Notes: generated by a model from the sequence alone, not told the origin. Counted from the first letter of the stretch, positions 35,701 to 43,632 are shown. The stretch is DNA of 64,000 nt from an uncultured Clostridia bacterium (GCA_944380265.1 CALWGY010000001.1:67790-131789), one strand, 5' to 3'. A program made the numbers and translations.

Positions 35701-36300
35701 GCAATTGAAGATAGCAAACTTTTGGAAGAACGCCACGGAAACTTATATGTTCAAGCACAAGACTTAATTAAAGCGGAAGAAGACTTAAAGCAAATAATTA
35801 AAGACTTATCCGATGAAATGACAGCACGCTTTGATGAAGCATTCAATCAAATTAACTCAAACTTTGGAGTTGTGTTCAAGGAATTGTTTGGTGGCGGAAG
35901 TGCAAAACTTCAACTTGTTCAATCAGAAGACATGCTTGAAGCAGGGGTTGACATTGTGGCAGAACCACCTGGAAAAAAATTAAGTAACATAACACTTTTG
36001 TCTGGTGGTGAAAAATCACTTACCGCAATTGCAATTTTGTTTGCAATTTTGCGTTTAAGACCAATGCCTTTCTGCTTATTAGACGAAATTGAAGCAGCAC
36101 TAGATGAAGCCAATGTTGCAAGGTTTGCAAAGTACTTGCAAAGGTACTCGGAAGAAACTCAATTTATTGTTATAACCCACAAAAAACCAACCATGGAACA
36201 TGCTGATGCGTTGTTTGGTGTAACAATGGAGGAAAAAGGTGTAAGTAAAGTTGTTTCAGTAAAACTTACTGATGCAATCAAAAATATAGAGGAAAGATAA
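32722..36300 (+). CDS. smc: Chromosome segregation protein SMC
   Basis: The condensin ATPase that compacts and separates chromosomes. At 1192 residues it is full length. It has Walker A GPNGCGKSN near residue 35, a long coiled coil, a hinge near residues 515-630 (SAIEMALGSAVQNVV), a second coiled coil, then the C-loop LLSGGEKS and Walker B FCLLDEIEAALDEAN. It starts at TTG 32722, with GGAGG 7 nt upstream. ftsY begins one base after the stop. Confidence 0.97.
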   Translation: MNFKQIEMVGFKSFADPIKITFNNGITAIVGPNGCGKSNVADAIRWVLGEQSSKMLRGTSMQDVIFKGTEKRKSMSFCEVSLLFDNSNKIFKSDYEEICITRKLYRSGESEYLLNHTNCRLKDITELLHDSGIGKSGYSIIGQGKVEEIINSKPIDRRAIFEEAAGIAGFKAKKVDAERKLERTRDNLVRITDIVSEIDRQLKPLKHQAEVAKKYLELKEKLKVLEVNAYIYQYDYAAANKAEIEEKINAIVEEMNLRQGKLDQVILDYNNTFEKVNSIDADISGLRDIILNITVQLEKQAGQTNLINEKIQTREQELKRLNEELLKLTENEQGFSQELNSKTSELNLKKNKLTELKKVMEQVSVYYEKINSELSQSENEAQETQRKLFETLSKLGDVKAQISALNAEKTTYSEQLKNLEVNVRTVKNKLIESRVNVTDCKKVIEKLNLQKEELNLSINEHLAEQNKLDSEFKQSETNLNNINSNILSLEHRKKMLEDMQREYEGYNGSVKRLLTDAEKNANLKNKIVGVLASLIKVPQNFQSAIEMALGSAVQNVVTFSDDGAKELINYLKQREYGRVTFLPINTIKERYFDNSFRKLLTGPGIFGVASELISYNKNIANIISNLLGATVVVDNINTAVNLAKQSRYSFRIVTLDGDVINPQGSITGGSKKAQVANLLSRETDIELSTKAILKLQTEKEELLKQISNLSNKLAAVNEVIKQKSNSLREVEISFAAESERYEKYNSICLSLEQESNSLSSEVAKTNQIIEGISNEISKISNTENLNENPTTTLEQNNSQFTEMRSKRDDYANQITNLKVEIASISSEILSLESDIERIKFALSNAVSMREELNSALTENKNNLANLRGMAEQSGVNSTVGVDTEKLNQTKIEVENLTNQKSTLQSTLRSLEEERMALGVEVNKLQDRKHQQEINLSKIDTDIETLQERVWTEYELTYNTAQDYKVADFDVKQGLQDINKLRREINGLGNVNVNAIEDSKLLEERHGNLYVQAQDLIKAEEDLKQIIKDLSDEMTARFDEAFNQINSNFGVVFKELFGGGSAKLQLVQSEDMLEAGVDIVAEPPGKKLSNITLLSGGEKSLTAIAILFAILRLRPMPFCLLDEIEAALDEANVARFAKYLQRYSEETQFIVITHKKPTMEHADALFGVTMEEKGVSKVVSVKLTDAIKNIEER

Positions 36301-36301
36301 T

Positions 36302-37192
36302 ATGGGATTTTTTTCAAAGTTATTTTCAGGACTTAAAAAAACAAAAGAAAGCATTGCAAACAAAATCAGTAGCATTTTTGTTGGCGAACTTAACGATGAA
36401 TTTTTTGAAGATTTAGAATACGTTTTAATAAGTTCCGATATTGGTGCTGAGGCAAGTGTTGAGATTATTGAAGAAGTTAAAAAACAATCTAAAAAACAAA
36501 AAATTAAAACTGGCGAAGATTTTAAAGCACTGCTTAGAAAAGTTATGATTGAAATGCTTAACAGCACAAACGATGAAGAAATTTCCTATCCAGCATTAAT
36601 AACTTTTGTTGGAGTTAATGGTGTTGGAAAAACAACAGCAATAGGCAAAATTGCTAACAAATTCAAAAATGAACACAAAAGCGTTTTAATGGTTGCAGGC
36701 GACACTTTTCGTGCCGCTGCAAGCGACCAATTAACCGAATGGGCAAAACGCGTTGGCGTTAGAATTGTTAAATATAGTGAAGGGGCAGACCCAGCAGCAG
36801 TTGTGTTTGATGGAATTAGCAGTGCGCAAGCAAAACACGATGATGTTGTGCTTGTTGACACAGCAGGCAGGCTTCACAACAAATCAAACTTGATGGAAGA
36901 ACTTAAAAAAATTTACAAAATAATAAATCAAAAATGGCAAGGCGACCACAAAAACTATTTGGTAATTGATGCCACAACTGGTCAAAATGCGCTTTCGCAA
37001 GTTGAAACATTCAACGAATTTGTGGGCATTGATGGCATTGTTTTAACAAAACTAGATGGCACAGCCAAAGGCGGAATTGTGTTTGCAATTGCAAAACAAT
37101 TTGGAATTCCTGTTAAATATGTTGGTGTTGGTGAAGGGGTAGATGACCTAATTGAATTTAACGCCGAAGAATTTGTTAATGGAATAATTTAA
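36302..37192 (+). CDS. ftsY: Signal recognition particle receptor FtsY
   Basis: The membrane-associated SRP GTPase that docks ribosome-nascent-chain complexes. A 296-residue short form without the acidic A domain; the N-terminus has only a short amphipathic start (FFSKLFSGLKKTKESI). GTPase motifs are GVNGVGKTT, the DTFRAAA loop, DTAGRL and TKLDGTAKGG. Immediate adjacency to smc is typical of Bacillota. A strong terminator separates it from the ylxM-ffh unit, which encodes its partner Ffh. Confidence 0.97.
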   Translation: MGFFSKLFSGLKKTKESIANKISSIFVGELNDEFFEDLEYVLISSDIGAEASVEIIEEVKKQSKKQKIKTGEDFKALLRKVMIEMLNSTNDEEISYPALITFVGVNGVGKTTAIGKIANKFKNEHKSVLMVAGDTFRAAASDQLTEWAKRVGVRIVKYSEGADPAAVVFDGISSAQAKHDDVVLVDTAGRLHNKSNLMEELKKIYKIINQKWQGDHKNYLVIDATTGQNALSQVETFNEFVGIDGIVLTKLDGTAKGGIVFAIAKQFGIPVKYVGVGEGVDDLIEFNAEEFVNGII

Positions 37193-37217
37193 AAAAGCAC
37201 AAAATTTGTGCTTTTTT
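37191..37217 (+). terminator. Terminator of the plsX-rnc-smc-ftsY unit
   Basis: Stem AAAAAAGCACAAA / TTTGTGCTTTTTT that begins within the ftsY stop codon. Confidence 0.9.
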
Positions 37218-37358
37218 GATTGTGAATTACTATTTTTTATTTGCTAATTTTAATTTAATTTTGATTTTATTTTTCTAATTTTATGTTTAAACTAAAACTT
37301 TTAATTATTAAAACAAATAATTAAATTTTATTTCTTTCAGGTAATAAACAAAAATTTA

Positions 37359-37387
37359 TTGACAACAAAAAAAAGATAATGTAATAT
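37359..37387 (+). promoter_or_regulatory. Near-consensus promoter for ylxM-ffh
   Basis: Perfect TTGACA, 17-nt spacer, TAATAT, 40 nt before the ylxM ATG. Confidence 0.75.
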
Positions 37388-37392
37388 ATTAT

Positions 37393-37412
37393 GTAAAGTA
37401 AAATTACTTTAC
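37393..37412. promoter_or_regulatory. Inverted repeat at the predicted +1 of ylxM-ffh
   Basis: Perfect 9-2-9 repeat GTAAAGTAA-AA-TTACTTTAC that starts 6 nt after the -10 box. It could be a repressor operator or a 5'-terminal mRNA hairpin. Confidence 0.5.
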
Positions 37413-37427
37413 AGTTGTGAGTTTGTT

Positions 37428-37748
37428 ATGAATTTAGAAAAAACAATGCATTATAGTTCGCTTTACGTAATATATGGCGAATTATTAACAAAAAAACAAC
37501 AACAAATTGTTGAGTGTTACATTTTTGAAAATTTAAGTTTGGGCGAAATTTCTGAAAATTTTAACATTTCAAGGCAGGCGGTGCTAGACACGGTTAACAA
37601 GTCGTATGAAATTTTAAAAAACTACGAAGAAAAATTGCATGTTTTAAAAAAGAACAAAAACTTAAAAACAGCATTGTTAAACCTTAAAAAAGGCATATCA
37701 GATGAAAATTTGGTTGAACAAATAAACAACATAATCGAAAATTTGTAA
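37428..37748 (+). CDS. ylxM: YlxM, SRP-associated sigma-like HTH protein (UPF0122)
   Basis: A 106-residue helix-turn-helix protein resembling sigma-factor region 4 (LTKKQQQIVECYIFENLSL, then GEISENFNISRQAV). In Gram-positive bacteria YlxM is encoded next to ffh and modulates SRP GTPase activity. Here it ends 10 nt before ffh. The Shine-Dalgarno match (GTGAG) is modest. Confidence 0.9.
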   Translation: MNLEKTMHYSSLYVIYGELLTKKQQQIVECYIFENLSLGEISENFNISRQAVLDTVNKSYEILKNYEEKLHVLKKNKNLKTALLNLKKGISDENLVEQINNIIENL

Positions 37749-37757
37749 GGAGTAAAA

Positions 37758-39077
37758 ATGGCTTTATTTGGAACTTTAAGTGAAAAATTATCGCATGTGT
37801 TTTCCAAACTTACCAAACGTGGCGTTTTAACAGAACTAGAAATTAAAAACGCAATGCGTGAAATAAGAATTGCACTTTTAGAAGCTGATGTTAACTTTTT
37901 GGTTGTTAAAGATTTGGTTTCTAAAATAAGCGAAAAATGTTCTGGCGAACGAGTTTTAAAAAGTTTAACACCGGGGCAACAAGTAATAAAAATTGTTAAT
38001 GAAGAATTAACTGCATTAATGGGAAGCACAAACTCCAAGTTAACAATTGCAAGCAAGCCTCCAACAATAATTTTGATGTGTGGCCTGCAAGGTGCAGGAA
38101 AAACCACAATGTGTGGAAAACTTGCAAAAATGTTAAAAAAACAAGGCAAAAAACCACTTTTGGTTGCGTGCGACATTTACAGACCAGCAGCAATTAATCA
38201 ATTGAAGGTTGTTGGGAAAAGTGTTGATGTTGAAGTTTACGATGAAGGAACAAGCAAGCCAGAAAAAACAGCAGTTAATGCTCTAAAATATGCTGAAAAG
38301 AAAACTTACGATGTTGTTATTATTGACACAGCGGGCAGGCTTCACATTAATGAAGAATTAATGGATGAACTAAAAAACATTAAAAAAGCTGTAAAACCAA
38401 CAGAAATTTTGTTAACTGTTGATGCAATGACTGGTCAAGATGCAGTAACAGTTGCTGAAACATTTAATAAAGAACTTGACATTACTGGTGTAATTTTAAC
38501 CAAACTTGATGGTGACACTCGTGGTGGTGCAGCATTAAGCATTAAAGCAGTAACAGGCAAACCAATAAAGTTTTGCGGTGTTGGCGAAAAAATGGACGAT
38601 ATTGAACCATTTTATCCCGACCGTATGGCATCAAGAATTTTGGACATGGGCGATGTGCTAACATTAATTGAAAAAGCACAAGCAAATGTTACAGAAGAAG
38701 AAGCAAAAAAACTAGAAAAGAAAATTAGAGAAAATTCCTTCACTTTTGAAGATTACTTAGAACAGTTTGACCAAATGAAAAAATTGGGCAATATTTCCGA
38801 CATTTTAAACATGATTCCGGGTGCTGGAAAGTTTAAGTTTAATGCAAACATGATTGATGAAAAGCAAATTGCAAGAAACAAAGCAATAATTCAAAGCATG
38901 ACACCTTATGAACGCCGAAATCCAGATGTTATTAAGGGCAGTCAGAAAAAAAGAATTGCTGCCGGAAGTGGCACATCAATTCAGGAAGTTAATGCGTTAA
39001 TAAAACAGTTCTATCAATCAAAAGAACTAATGAAGCAAATGTCCAGTGGCAAGGGCAGATTTAGAATGCCATTTTAA
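37758..39077 (+). CDS. ffh: Signal recognition particle protein Ffh
   Basis: The 54-kDa SRP subunit that binds signal sequences and the SRP RNA. A 439-residue protein with N, G and M domains. The G domain has GLQGAGKTT, DTAGRLHINEELM and TKLDGDTRGG. The M domain has FDQMKKLGNISDIL, the RNA-binding MTPYERRNPDVI and GSGTSIQEVN segments, and the end RFRMPF. TAAGGAG of the ylxM stop serves as its ribosome-binding site. Confidence 0.97.
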   Translation: MALFGTLSEKLSHVFSKLTKRGVLTELEIKNAMREIRIALLEADVNFLVVKDLVSKISEKCSGERVLKSLTPGQQVIKIVNEELTALMGSTNSKLTIASKPPTIILMCGLQGAGKTTMCGKLAKMLKKQGKKPLLVACDIYRPAAINQLKVVGKSVDVEVYDEGTSKPEKTAVNALKYAEKKTYDVVIIDTAGRLHINEELMDELKNIKKAVKPTEILLTVDAMTGQDAVTVAETFNKELDITGVILTKLDGDTRGGAALSIKAVTGKPIKFCGVGEKMDDIEPFYPDRMASRILDMGDVLTLIEKAQANVTEEEAKKLEKKIRENSFTFEDYLEQFDQMKKLGNISDILNMIPGAGKFKFNANMIDEKQIARNKAIIQSMTPYERRNPDVIKGSQKKRIAAGSGTSIQEVNALIKQFYQSKELMKQMSSGKGRFRMPF

Positions 39078-39146
39078 TTTAGGTTTTTAAATTTTTTTGA
39101 ATAAAAAAATTGTATATATTAAATTACAAAAAAGGAGAAAAAAGTT

Positions 39147-39443
39147 ATGGCAGTTAGAATTAGATTAACACGTTTAGGAGATAAAAAATCACCTTTTTAT
39201 CGTGTTGTTGTTGCTGATTCAAGAACATCAAGAGATGGCAAAGTTATTGAAAAACTTGGCACATATGACACACTAAAAGACCCAGCAGAAATCAAAATTG
39301 ATGTTGAAAAAGCAAAAGAATGGTTGCAAAAAGGTGCACAACCAACAGAAACCGCTAAAACAATTTTAGTTAAAGCTGGCGTTATTGCACAAACCAACAA
39401 AAAAACAGCCCCTAAGTCAGACAAAAAGAAAAAACAAGCATAG
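39147..39443 (+). CDS. rpsP: Ribosomal protein bS16
   Basis: A 98-residue small-subunit protein with the conserved start [20 protein letters not shown] and [10 protein letters not shown]. The C-terminal tail is Lys-rich. A strong AAGGAG lies upstream. It is followed 21 nt later by khpA and shares its terminator. Confidence 0.97.
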   Translation: MAVRIRLTRLGDKKSPFYRVVVADSRTSRDGKVIEKLGTYDTLKDPAEIKIDVEKAKEWLQKGAQPTETAKTILVKAGVIAQTNKKTAPKSDKKKKQA

Positions 39444-39464
39444 TTGTTTTTTAGGAGATTAGGT

Positions 39465-39695
39465 ATGGAAGAATTAGTATCATACATTGTTAAATCTTTG
39501 GTTGACAACCCAGACAAAGTTGAAGTTACATCTGAAAACGAAAGTGAAAAAGTTGTAATTGTTAAGGTTACAGTTGATCCAGAAGATTTAGGCAAAGTTA
39601 TTGGAAAAGGTGGCAGAATTGCAAATTCAATTCGCACAATAATAAAATCTGCAAGTGCAAAATCGGGCAGACGTTTTATTGTTAAAATTTCATAG
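39465..39695 (+). CDS. khpA: KH-domain RNA-binding protein KhpA
   Basis: A 76-residue single KH-domain protein (YlqC family) with the nucleotide-binding GKVIGKGGRIANSIRTI loop. KhpA with KhpB binds small RNAs and affects cell division in Gram-positive bacteria. ATG 39465 is chosen: AGGAG lies 7 nt upstream and the product has the typical length. It is located between rpsP and rimM, as in most Bacillota. Confidence 0.95.
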   Translation: MEELVSYIVKSLVDNPDKVEVTSENESEKVVIVKVTVDPEDLGKVIGKGGRIANSIRTIIKSASAKSGRRFIVKIS

Positions 39696-39698
39696 TTT

Positions 39699-39725
39699 AA
39701 AAGTGCTTAATTTAGCACTTTTTTT
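39699..39725 (+). terminator. Terminator after khpA
   Basis: Stem AAGTGCTAA-like: AAAGTGCT / AGCACTTT with an AT loop and T7. Confidence 0.85.
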
Positions 39726-39727
39726 AT

Positions 39728-39756
39728 TTGTTAAAATGTGTTTAATATGTTAAACT
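39728..39756 (+). promoter_or_regulatory. Promoter for rimM-trmD
   Basis: TTGTTA, 17-nt spacer, TAAACT, starting right after the khpA terminator. Confidence 0.55.
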
Positions 39757-39827
39757 ATTTATATATATTAAGTATTATGCAAAACAACAAAATTGGCAAA
39801 ATAAAGCCATAATTCATTGAGGGAAAC

Positions 39828-40298
39828 ATGACAAAAATTGAAATTGGATTTGTAACAAAACCACAAGGTTTAAAAGGCGAATTTAGAATAAAACCAAGTG
39901 AAAATGCTTTTAAAATTTTATCAAGTTTGTCAAAACTTGAAATTAATGGAAAGCAGTTAACTGTTGTAAAAGTTACAAACAAAATTGGCTACTTTATTTT
40001 CAAAGTTAAAGAACTAACAACCATTGATGAAGTTGAAGTTTTAAGAAACAAACCAGTTTTTGCGTTTGTGTCCGAAACTGATGCAAAACAATTTCAAAAT
40101 TTTGCAGGCTACAAAGTTTTATCAAATGGCAAAGAAGTTGGTGTTGTGGAAGAAGTTAAAAATTTTGGTGCAACTGATGTGTATTTTTTAGCAAACGGAA
40201 AATCTTTTCCACTTGTTCCAAACCTTGTTTTAAATGTTTTTGATGAAAAGGAAGAAATTGTTGTTGATTCAAAAATTTTAGAAGAGGTTATTTTATGA
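39828..40298 (+). CDS. rimM: Ribosome maturation factor RimM
   Basis: Assists assembly of the 30S head (binds S19). A 156-residue protein with the N-terminal IGFVTKPQGLKGEFRIKP and a C-terminal PRC-barrel-type half (GYKVLSNGKEVGVVEEV, PLVPNLVLNV). Its stop codon overlaps the trmD start as ATGA. Confidence 0.95.
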   Translation: MTKIEIGFVTKPQGLKGEFRIKPSENAFKILSSLSKLEINGKQLTVVKVTNKIGYFIFKVKELTTIDEVEVLRNKPVFAFVSETDAKQFQNFAGYKVLSNGKEVGVVEEVKNFGATDVYFLANGKSFPLVPNLVLNVFDEKEEIVVDSKILEEVIL

Positions 40299-40969
40299 AA
40301 ATAACAATTTTAACATTATTTCCAAAAATGTTTGAAGCCTTAAACGAAAGTTTAATTGGCCGTGCAATAAAAAATAAGTTGCTAGAAATTGAAGTTGTTA
40401 ACTTCCGTGATTTTTCATTAAATAAGCACAAAAAAGTTGATGACTATGCGTTTAGTGGCGGAGCAGGCATGGTGCTTACTCCTCAACCAATTTACGATGC
40501 TATTCAAAGCGTTAAAACAGAAGATAGTTATGTTGTTTATATGTCGCCAAAAGGAACACCACTAACACAAAACAAAGTTAAACAACTTTCAACAGATGTT
40601 AAGCATTTAATTATAATTTGTGGGCACTATGAAGGTATTGATGAACGCATAATAAGCCTTTGTGTTAACGAACAAATAAGTATTGGCGATTTTGTGTTAA
40701 CTGGTGGTGAAATTCCGGCAATGGCACTTGTTGATGCTGTTTCAAGATATGTTGATGGGGTGTTGCACAACAGCGAAAGCACAACCGACGAAAGTTTTTC
40801 CGATGGACTTTTGGAGTATCCACAATACACACGTCCACAAGAATTTATGGGATTAAAAGTTCCTGATGTTTTAATTAGTGGTAACCACAAAGAAATTGAA
40901 AAATGGAAAAATGAACAAAAAATTTTGGAAACAAAAAAATACAGACCAGACTTGTTAAGTAAAAAATAA
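40295..40969 (+). CDS. trmD: tRNA (guanine37-N1)-methyltransferase
   Basis: Methylates G37 next to the anticodon using SAM, preventing frameshifts. A 224-residue SPOUT enzyme with the family segments SGGAGMVLTPQPI, ICGHYEGIDERI and SIGDFVLTGGE forming the trefoil knot, and the C-terminal YTRPQEF. It is translationally coupled to rimM. The usual next gene rplS is instead 2.8 kb downstream. Confidence 0.96.
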   Translation: MKITILTLFPKMFEALNESLIGRAIKNKLLEIEVVNFRDFSLNKHKKVDDYAFSGGAGMVLTPQPIYDAIQSVKTEDSYVVYMSPKGTPLTQNKVKQLSTDVKHLIIICGHYEGIDERIISLCVNEQISIGDFVLTGGEIPAMALVDAVSRYVDGVLHNSESTTDESFSDGLLEYPQYTRPQEFMGLKVPDVLISGNHKEIEKWKNEQKILETKKYRPDLLSKK

Positions 40970-40999
40970 AATAAAAAATAAAACAGGAGAAAATTAACT

Positions 41000-41485
41000 T
41001 TGACAAAAGAAAAACTAACAATAAAAAAAGTGGTTAATCCAAACAAAGCAACATTAAAAATAATAACAGATTGGTTTTTTAATTGGTGGGGCAAAAAAAA
41101 TGGATTAACTTATGAAGAAGTTCAATGTTATGCTGAACATAGTGTTAACGATTCAAAGTTACCACAAATTTTTGGATTGTTTCTAAATAATAAAATAATT
41201 GGCATGTATGAATTTGTTTTATCAGATTTTGAAGTGCGTCCAGATATTTATCCTTGGCTTGCTAATGTTTATATTGATGAAAAATATAGAGGCAAAGGCT
41301 ATGGCAGGGTGATGTTAGAAACAGTAAAAAAATCAGCACAAGAAAATTTAAATTTTAATGAGATTTATTTATATACACATCACATTGGATTATATGAAAA
41401 ATTTGGCTGGGAATTTGTGTCAGATTTTAACACATTTAGTAAAGTTCCTAAAATTCAAAGATTATACAAATTAAAGTTAAAATAA
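41000..41485 (+). CDS. GNAT-family N-acetyltransferase
   Basis: A 161-residue GNAT-fold enzyme with the acetyl-CoA-binding motif RGKGYGRVML after the strand LANVYIDEKY, and a final substrate strand LYEKFGWEF. The substrate is unknown. It starts at TTG 41000, with GGAGA about 9 nt upstream. It is wedged between trmD and rbgA, where Bacillota usually carry rplS. Its stop codon lies within the first ATAATATAAA box of the tandem structured repeats, which suggests it arrived or was remodelled along with them. Confidence 0.85.
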   Translation: MTKEKLTIKKVVNPNKATLKIITDWFFNWWGKKNGLTYEEVQCYAEHSVNDSKLPQIFGLFLNNKIIGMYEFVLSDFEVRPDIYPWLANVYIDEKYRGKGYGRVMLETVKKSAQENLNFNEIYLYTHHIGLYEKFGWEFVSDFNTFSKVPKIQRLYKLKLK

Positions 41486-41628
41486 TATAAACTATGTGAT
41501 GTTGATTTGCTCACGATGCTTACAAACCAAATTGCTAAACGCAAATCCACTTAAAAGTGGCATCACAGTTTGAATAACCATCAGTTTTGCTTGCAAATAC
41601 CTAACCGCGCTTGCAGACAAAACTTCCG
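41482..41628. repeat. Tandem structured repeat, unit 1 (147 bp)
   Basis: Starts at box ATAATATAAACT. Stem AAACT-(AT)-GTGATG (41489-41501) pairs with CATCAC-AGTTT (41561-41571). Inside are GATTTGC/GCAAATC and a CCACT/AGTGG hairpin. A second stem AGTTTTG (41583-41589) pairs with CAAAACT (41618-41624). It ends in TTCCG before the next box. No coding potential is seen. Confidence 0.75.
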
Positions 41629-41777
41629 ATAATATAAACTAAGCGGCGTTAAAATTTTACTAACATAAAATTTTACTAAATTCTAACTAATTTTTTGTGC
41701 TTTCGCACAATACCGCAGTTTGAATTAACATCAGTTGTATGCAAATATCCCTGCGGGTTGCTTGCCTACAACTTCCG
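41629..41777. repeat. Tandem structured repeat, unit 2 (149 bp), plus closing box
   Basis: Starts with the same box and keeps AAACT-(AA)-GCGG (41636-41646) paired with CCGC-AGTTT (41713-41721). Inside are three hairpins (AAAATTTTA/TAAAATTTT, AAATT/AATTT, TTGTGC/GCACAA). The second stem is AGTTGTA (41733-41739) with TACAACT (41767-41773). A third box ATAATATAAA (41778-41787) closes the array 13 nt before rbgA. Confidence 0.75.
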
Positions 41778-41800
41778 ATAATATAAAAAATGGAATTTAT

Positions 41801-42703
41801 ATGGGTAAATACGTAACAAACATAAATTGGTTTCCGGGGCATATGACAAAAGCCCTTAGGATGATGGAAAAGGAAATAAAAATTGTTGACGCAATAATTT
41901 ACGTGCTAGATGCTCGTGCGCCTTTTTCGTGCGTTAATCCAAAACTTAACAAATTAATTGGCGATAAGCCAATAATTTATGTTTTAAACAAATGTGATAT
42001 GGCAAATTTGGAAATAACAAAAACATGGCAGGAATATTTTGCAAAATTGGGCAGTGGTTGCATAATGCTAAATTCCACCGAAAGTGGAACAGCAAAAAAA
42101 GTGGAAAATGCAGTTGTTCAGGCATTGCATGCAAAAATTGAAAAACTAAAACAAAAAGGCGTAAAATTCATTTTGCGTGTTATGGTTTTGGGTGTTCCTA
42201 ACAGCGGAAAAAGCACTTTAATTAACAATTTGTGCGGAAGTGCAAAAACACAAACTGGCAACAAGGCTGGTGTAACGCGTGGAAAACAATGGGTAAAAAT
42301 TGCCAGTGGAATTGAAGTTTTAGATACCCCTGGAACATTGTGGCCAGCATTTGATAACAATCAGGTTGCACATCATTTGGCATACATTGGCTCAATTAAG
42401 GAAGAAGTTTTAGATGTTCCAAGTTTGAGTTTAGACCTTATTTTAGACTTAATTAACATAGATAAAAACATTTTAATTAATCGTTATAAAATTGAAATTT
42501 TGCAAGAAGATGAACCTGTTAACATTTTAGAAAAAATTTGTGAAAACAGAGGTTTTTTGCTTAAAAAGAACGAACTAGATTACGACCGTGGAGCGTTTGC
42601 AGTTTTAAACGATTTTAAGCAAAACAGGCTAGGCAAAATTTCACTTGAAACAGTTAACGACATAAAAAAATTAACAATAAAAGATAGGAAAGAAAATGCT
42701 TGA
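41801..42703 (+). CDS. rbgA: Ribosome biogenesis GTPase RbgA (YlqF)
   Basis: A circularly permuted GTPase needed for late assembly of the 50S subunit. With ATG 41801 it has 300 residues and begins with the family start NINWFPGHMTKAL. The motif order is permuted: G4 NKCD, then G1 GVPNSGKST, then G3 DTPG. An in-frame ATG at 41735 falls within the upstream repeat and adds no conserved sequence, so it is rejected. The ribosome-binding site is weak. It overlaps rnhB by 8 nt. Confidence 0.95.
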   Translation: MGKYVTNINWFPGHMTKALRMMEKEIKIVDAIIYVLDARAPFSCVNPKLNKLIGDKPIIYVLNKCDMANLEITKTWQEYFAKLGSGCIMLNSTESGTAKKVENAVVQALHAKIEKLKQKGVKFILRVMVLGVPNSGKSTLINNLCGSAKTQTGNKAGVTRGKQWVKIASGIEVLDTPGTLWPAFDNNQVAHHLAYIGSIKEEVLDVPSLSLDLILDLINIDKNILINRYKIEILQEDEPVNILEKICENRGFLLKKNELDYDRGAFAVLNDFKQNRLGKISLETVNDIKKLTIKDRKENA

Positions 42704-43301
42704 TTACGAACTTGAATATTACAAATCTGGCAAAAAACTAATTGCTGGTGTTGATGAAGCAGGGCGTGGTCCACTTGCAGGTCCTGTGTGTGTTGCAGCA
42801 GTTATAATGCCATTTGAACAAGATAAAATAATTGAAGAAATTAACGATAGCAAAAAACTTACTGAAAAAAAGCGTGAACAACTTTTTGAAAAAATTAAAA
42901 ACACAGCAATAAGTTACAACATTGTTTTTGTTGATGAAAAAACAATTGACAGCATAAACATTTTAAACGCCACAAAACTTGGTATGAAACAGGCAATTGA
43001 GGGTTTAAGTGTTAAGCCGGAACTTGTGCTTATTGATGCTGTTAAAATTGACACATGCGTTCCAACAGAAAGCATAATTAAGGGTGATGCAAAAAGTTAT
43101 AATATTGCGGCGGCTTCAATTTTGGCAAAAGTAACGCGTGACAAATTAATGGTTGATCTTGATAAAAAATATCCTGAATATAACTTTAAAAAACATAAGG
43201 GTTATGGAACAAAAGAACACATTGAAAATTTAAAAAAGTTTGGTAAATGTGAAATTCACAGAAACAGTTTTATTAAACACTTTGTAGGTGAAAATGAATA
43301 A
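42696..43301 (+). CDS. rnhB: Ribonuclease HII
   Basis: Removes ribonucleotides from DNA and the RNA of RNA-DNA hybrids. A 201-residue enzyme with AGVDEAGRGPLAGPV containing the catalytic Asp-Glu pair, and a further Asp in VLIDAVKI. It starts inside the rbgA stop region (ATGCTTGA) and overlaps yraN by 8 nt. Confidence 0.96.
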   Translation: MLDYELEYYKSGKKLIAGVDEAGRGPLAGPVCVAAVIMPFEQDKIIEEINDSKKLTEKKREQLFEKIKNTAISYNIVFVDEKTIDSINILNATKLGMKQAIEGLSVKPELVLIDAVKIDTCVPTESIIKGDAKSYNIAAASILAKVTRDKLMVDLDKKYPEYNFKKHKGYGTKEHIENLKKFGKCEIHRNSFIKHFVGENE

Positions 43302-43626
43302 TTTGGGTTTGGCTGGCGAGCAAGAAGCACAAAAATTTTTAAAAAAGAAAAAATATAAATTGCTTGAATGCAACTATAAAAACAAACTTGGCGAGATAGA
43401 TATTATTGCAAAACAACACAACACCATTGTTTTTGTTGAAGTTAAATCGCGAAGTTCGCTTGCATTTGGCATGCCACGCGAAAGTGTTACAAATCACAAA
43501 CAACAAAAAATAAAACAAGTTGCAATGTGTTATTTAAGTTTAAATAAATTATCAAATTGCAGTGTGCGGTTTGATGTTATAGAAATTTTAAACGGACAGA
43601 TAACACATATTCCAAATGCTTTTTAA
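43294..43626 (+). CDS. yraN: YraN family endonuclease-like protein (UPF0102)
   Basis: A 110-residue protein of the YraN/UPF0102 family with the nuclease-fold signature NKLGEIDIIAKQ ... IVFVEVKSRS. Its activity in cells is poorly defined, with links to DNA processing. ATG 43294 is preferred; AGG lies 5 nt upstream, in the rnhB end. The trio rbgA-rnhB-yraN is conserved in Bacillota. Confidence 0.93.
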   Translation: MNNLGLAGEQEAQKFLKKKKYKLLECNYKNKLGEIDIIAKQHNTIVFVEVKSRSSLAFGMPRESVTNHKQQKIKQVAMCYLSLNKLSNCSVRFDVIEILNGQITHIPNAF

Positions 43627-43632
43627 ATATGA

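Noticed and set aside
39444-39464. Longer start of KhpA directly after the rpsP stop
   Set aside because: ATG 39465 has AGGAG at the right distance and gives the standard 76 residues.
41482-41787. Integron attC sites or a CRISPR array
   Set aside because: No integrase, no GTTRRRY/RYYYAAC core pair, and only two long diverged units rather than short identical repeats with spacers.
41735-41800. N-terminal extension of RbgA to an ATG at 41735
   Set aside because: It lies inside tandem unit 2, adds non-conserved residues and has no ribosome-binding site; the family start FPGHM is reached from ATG 41801.
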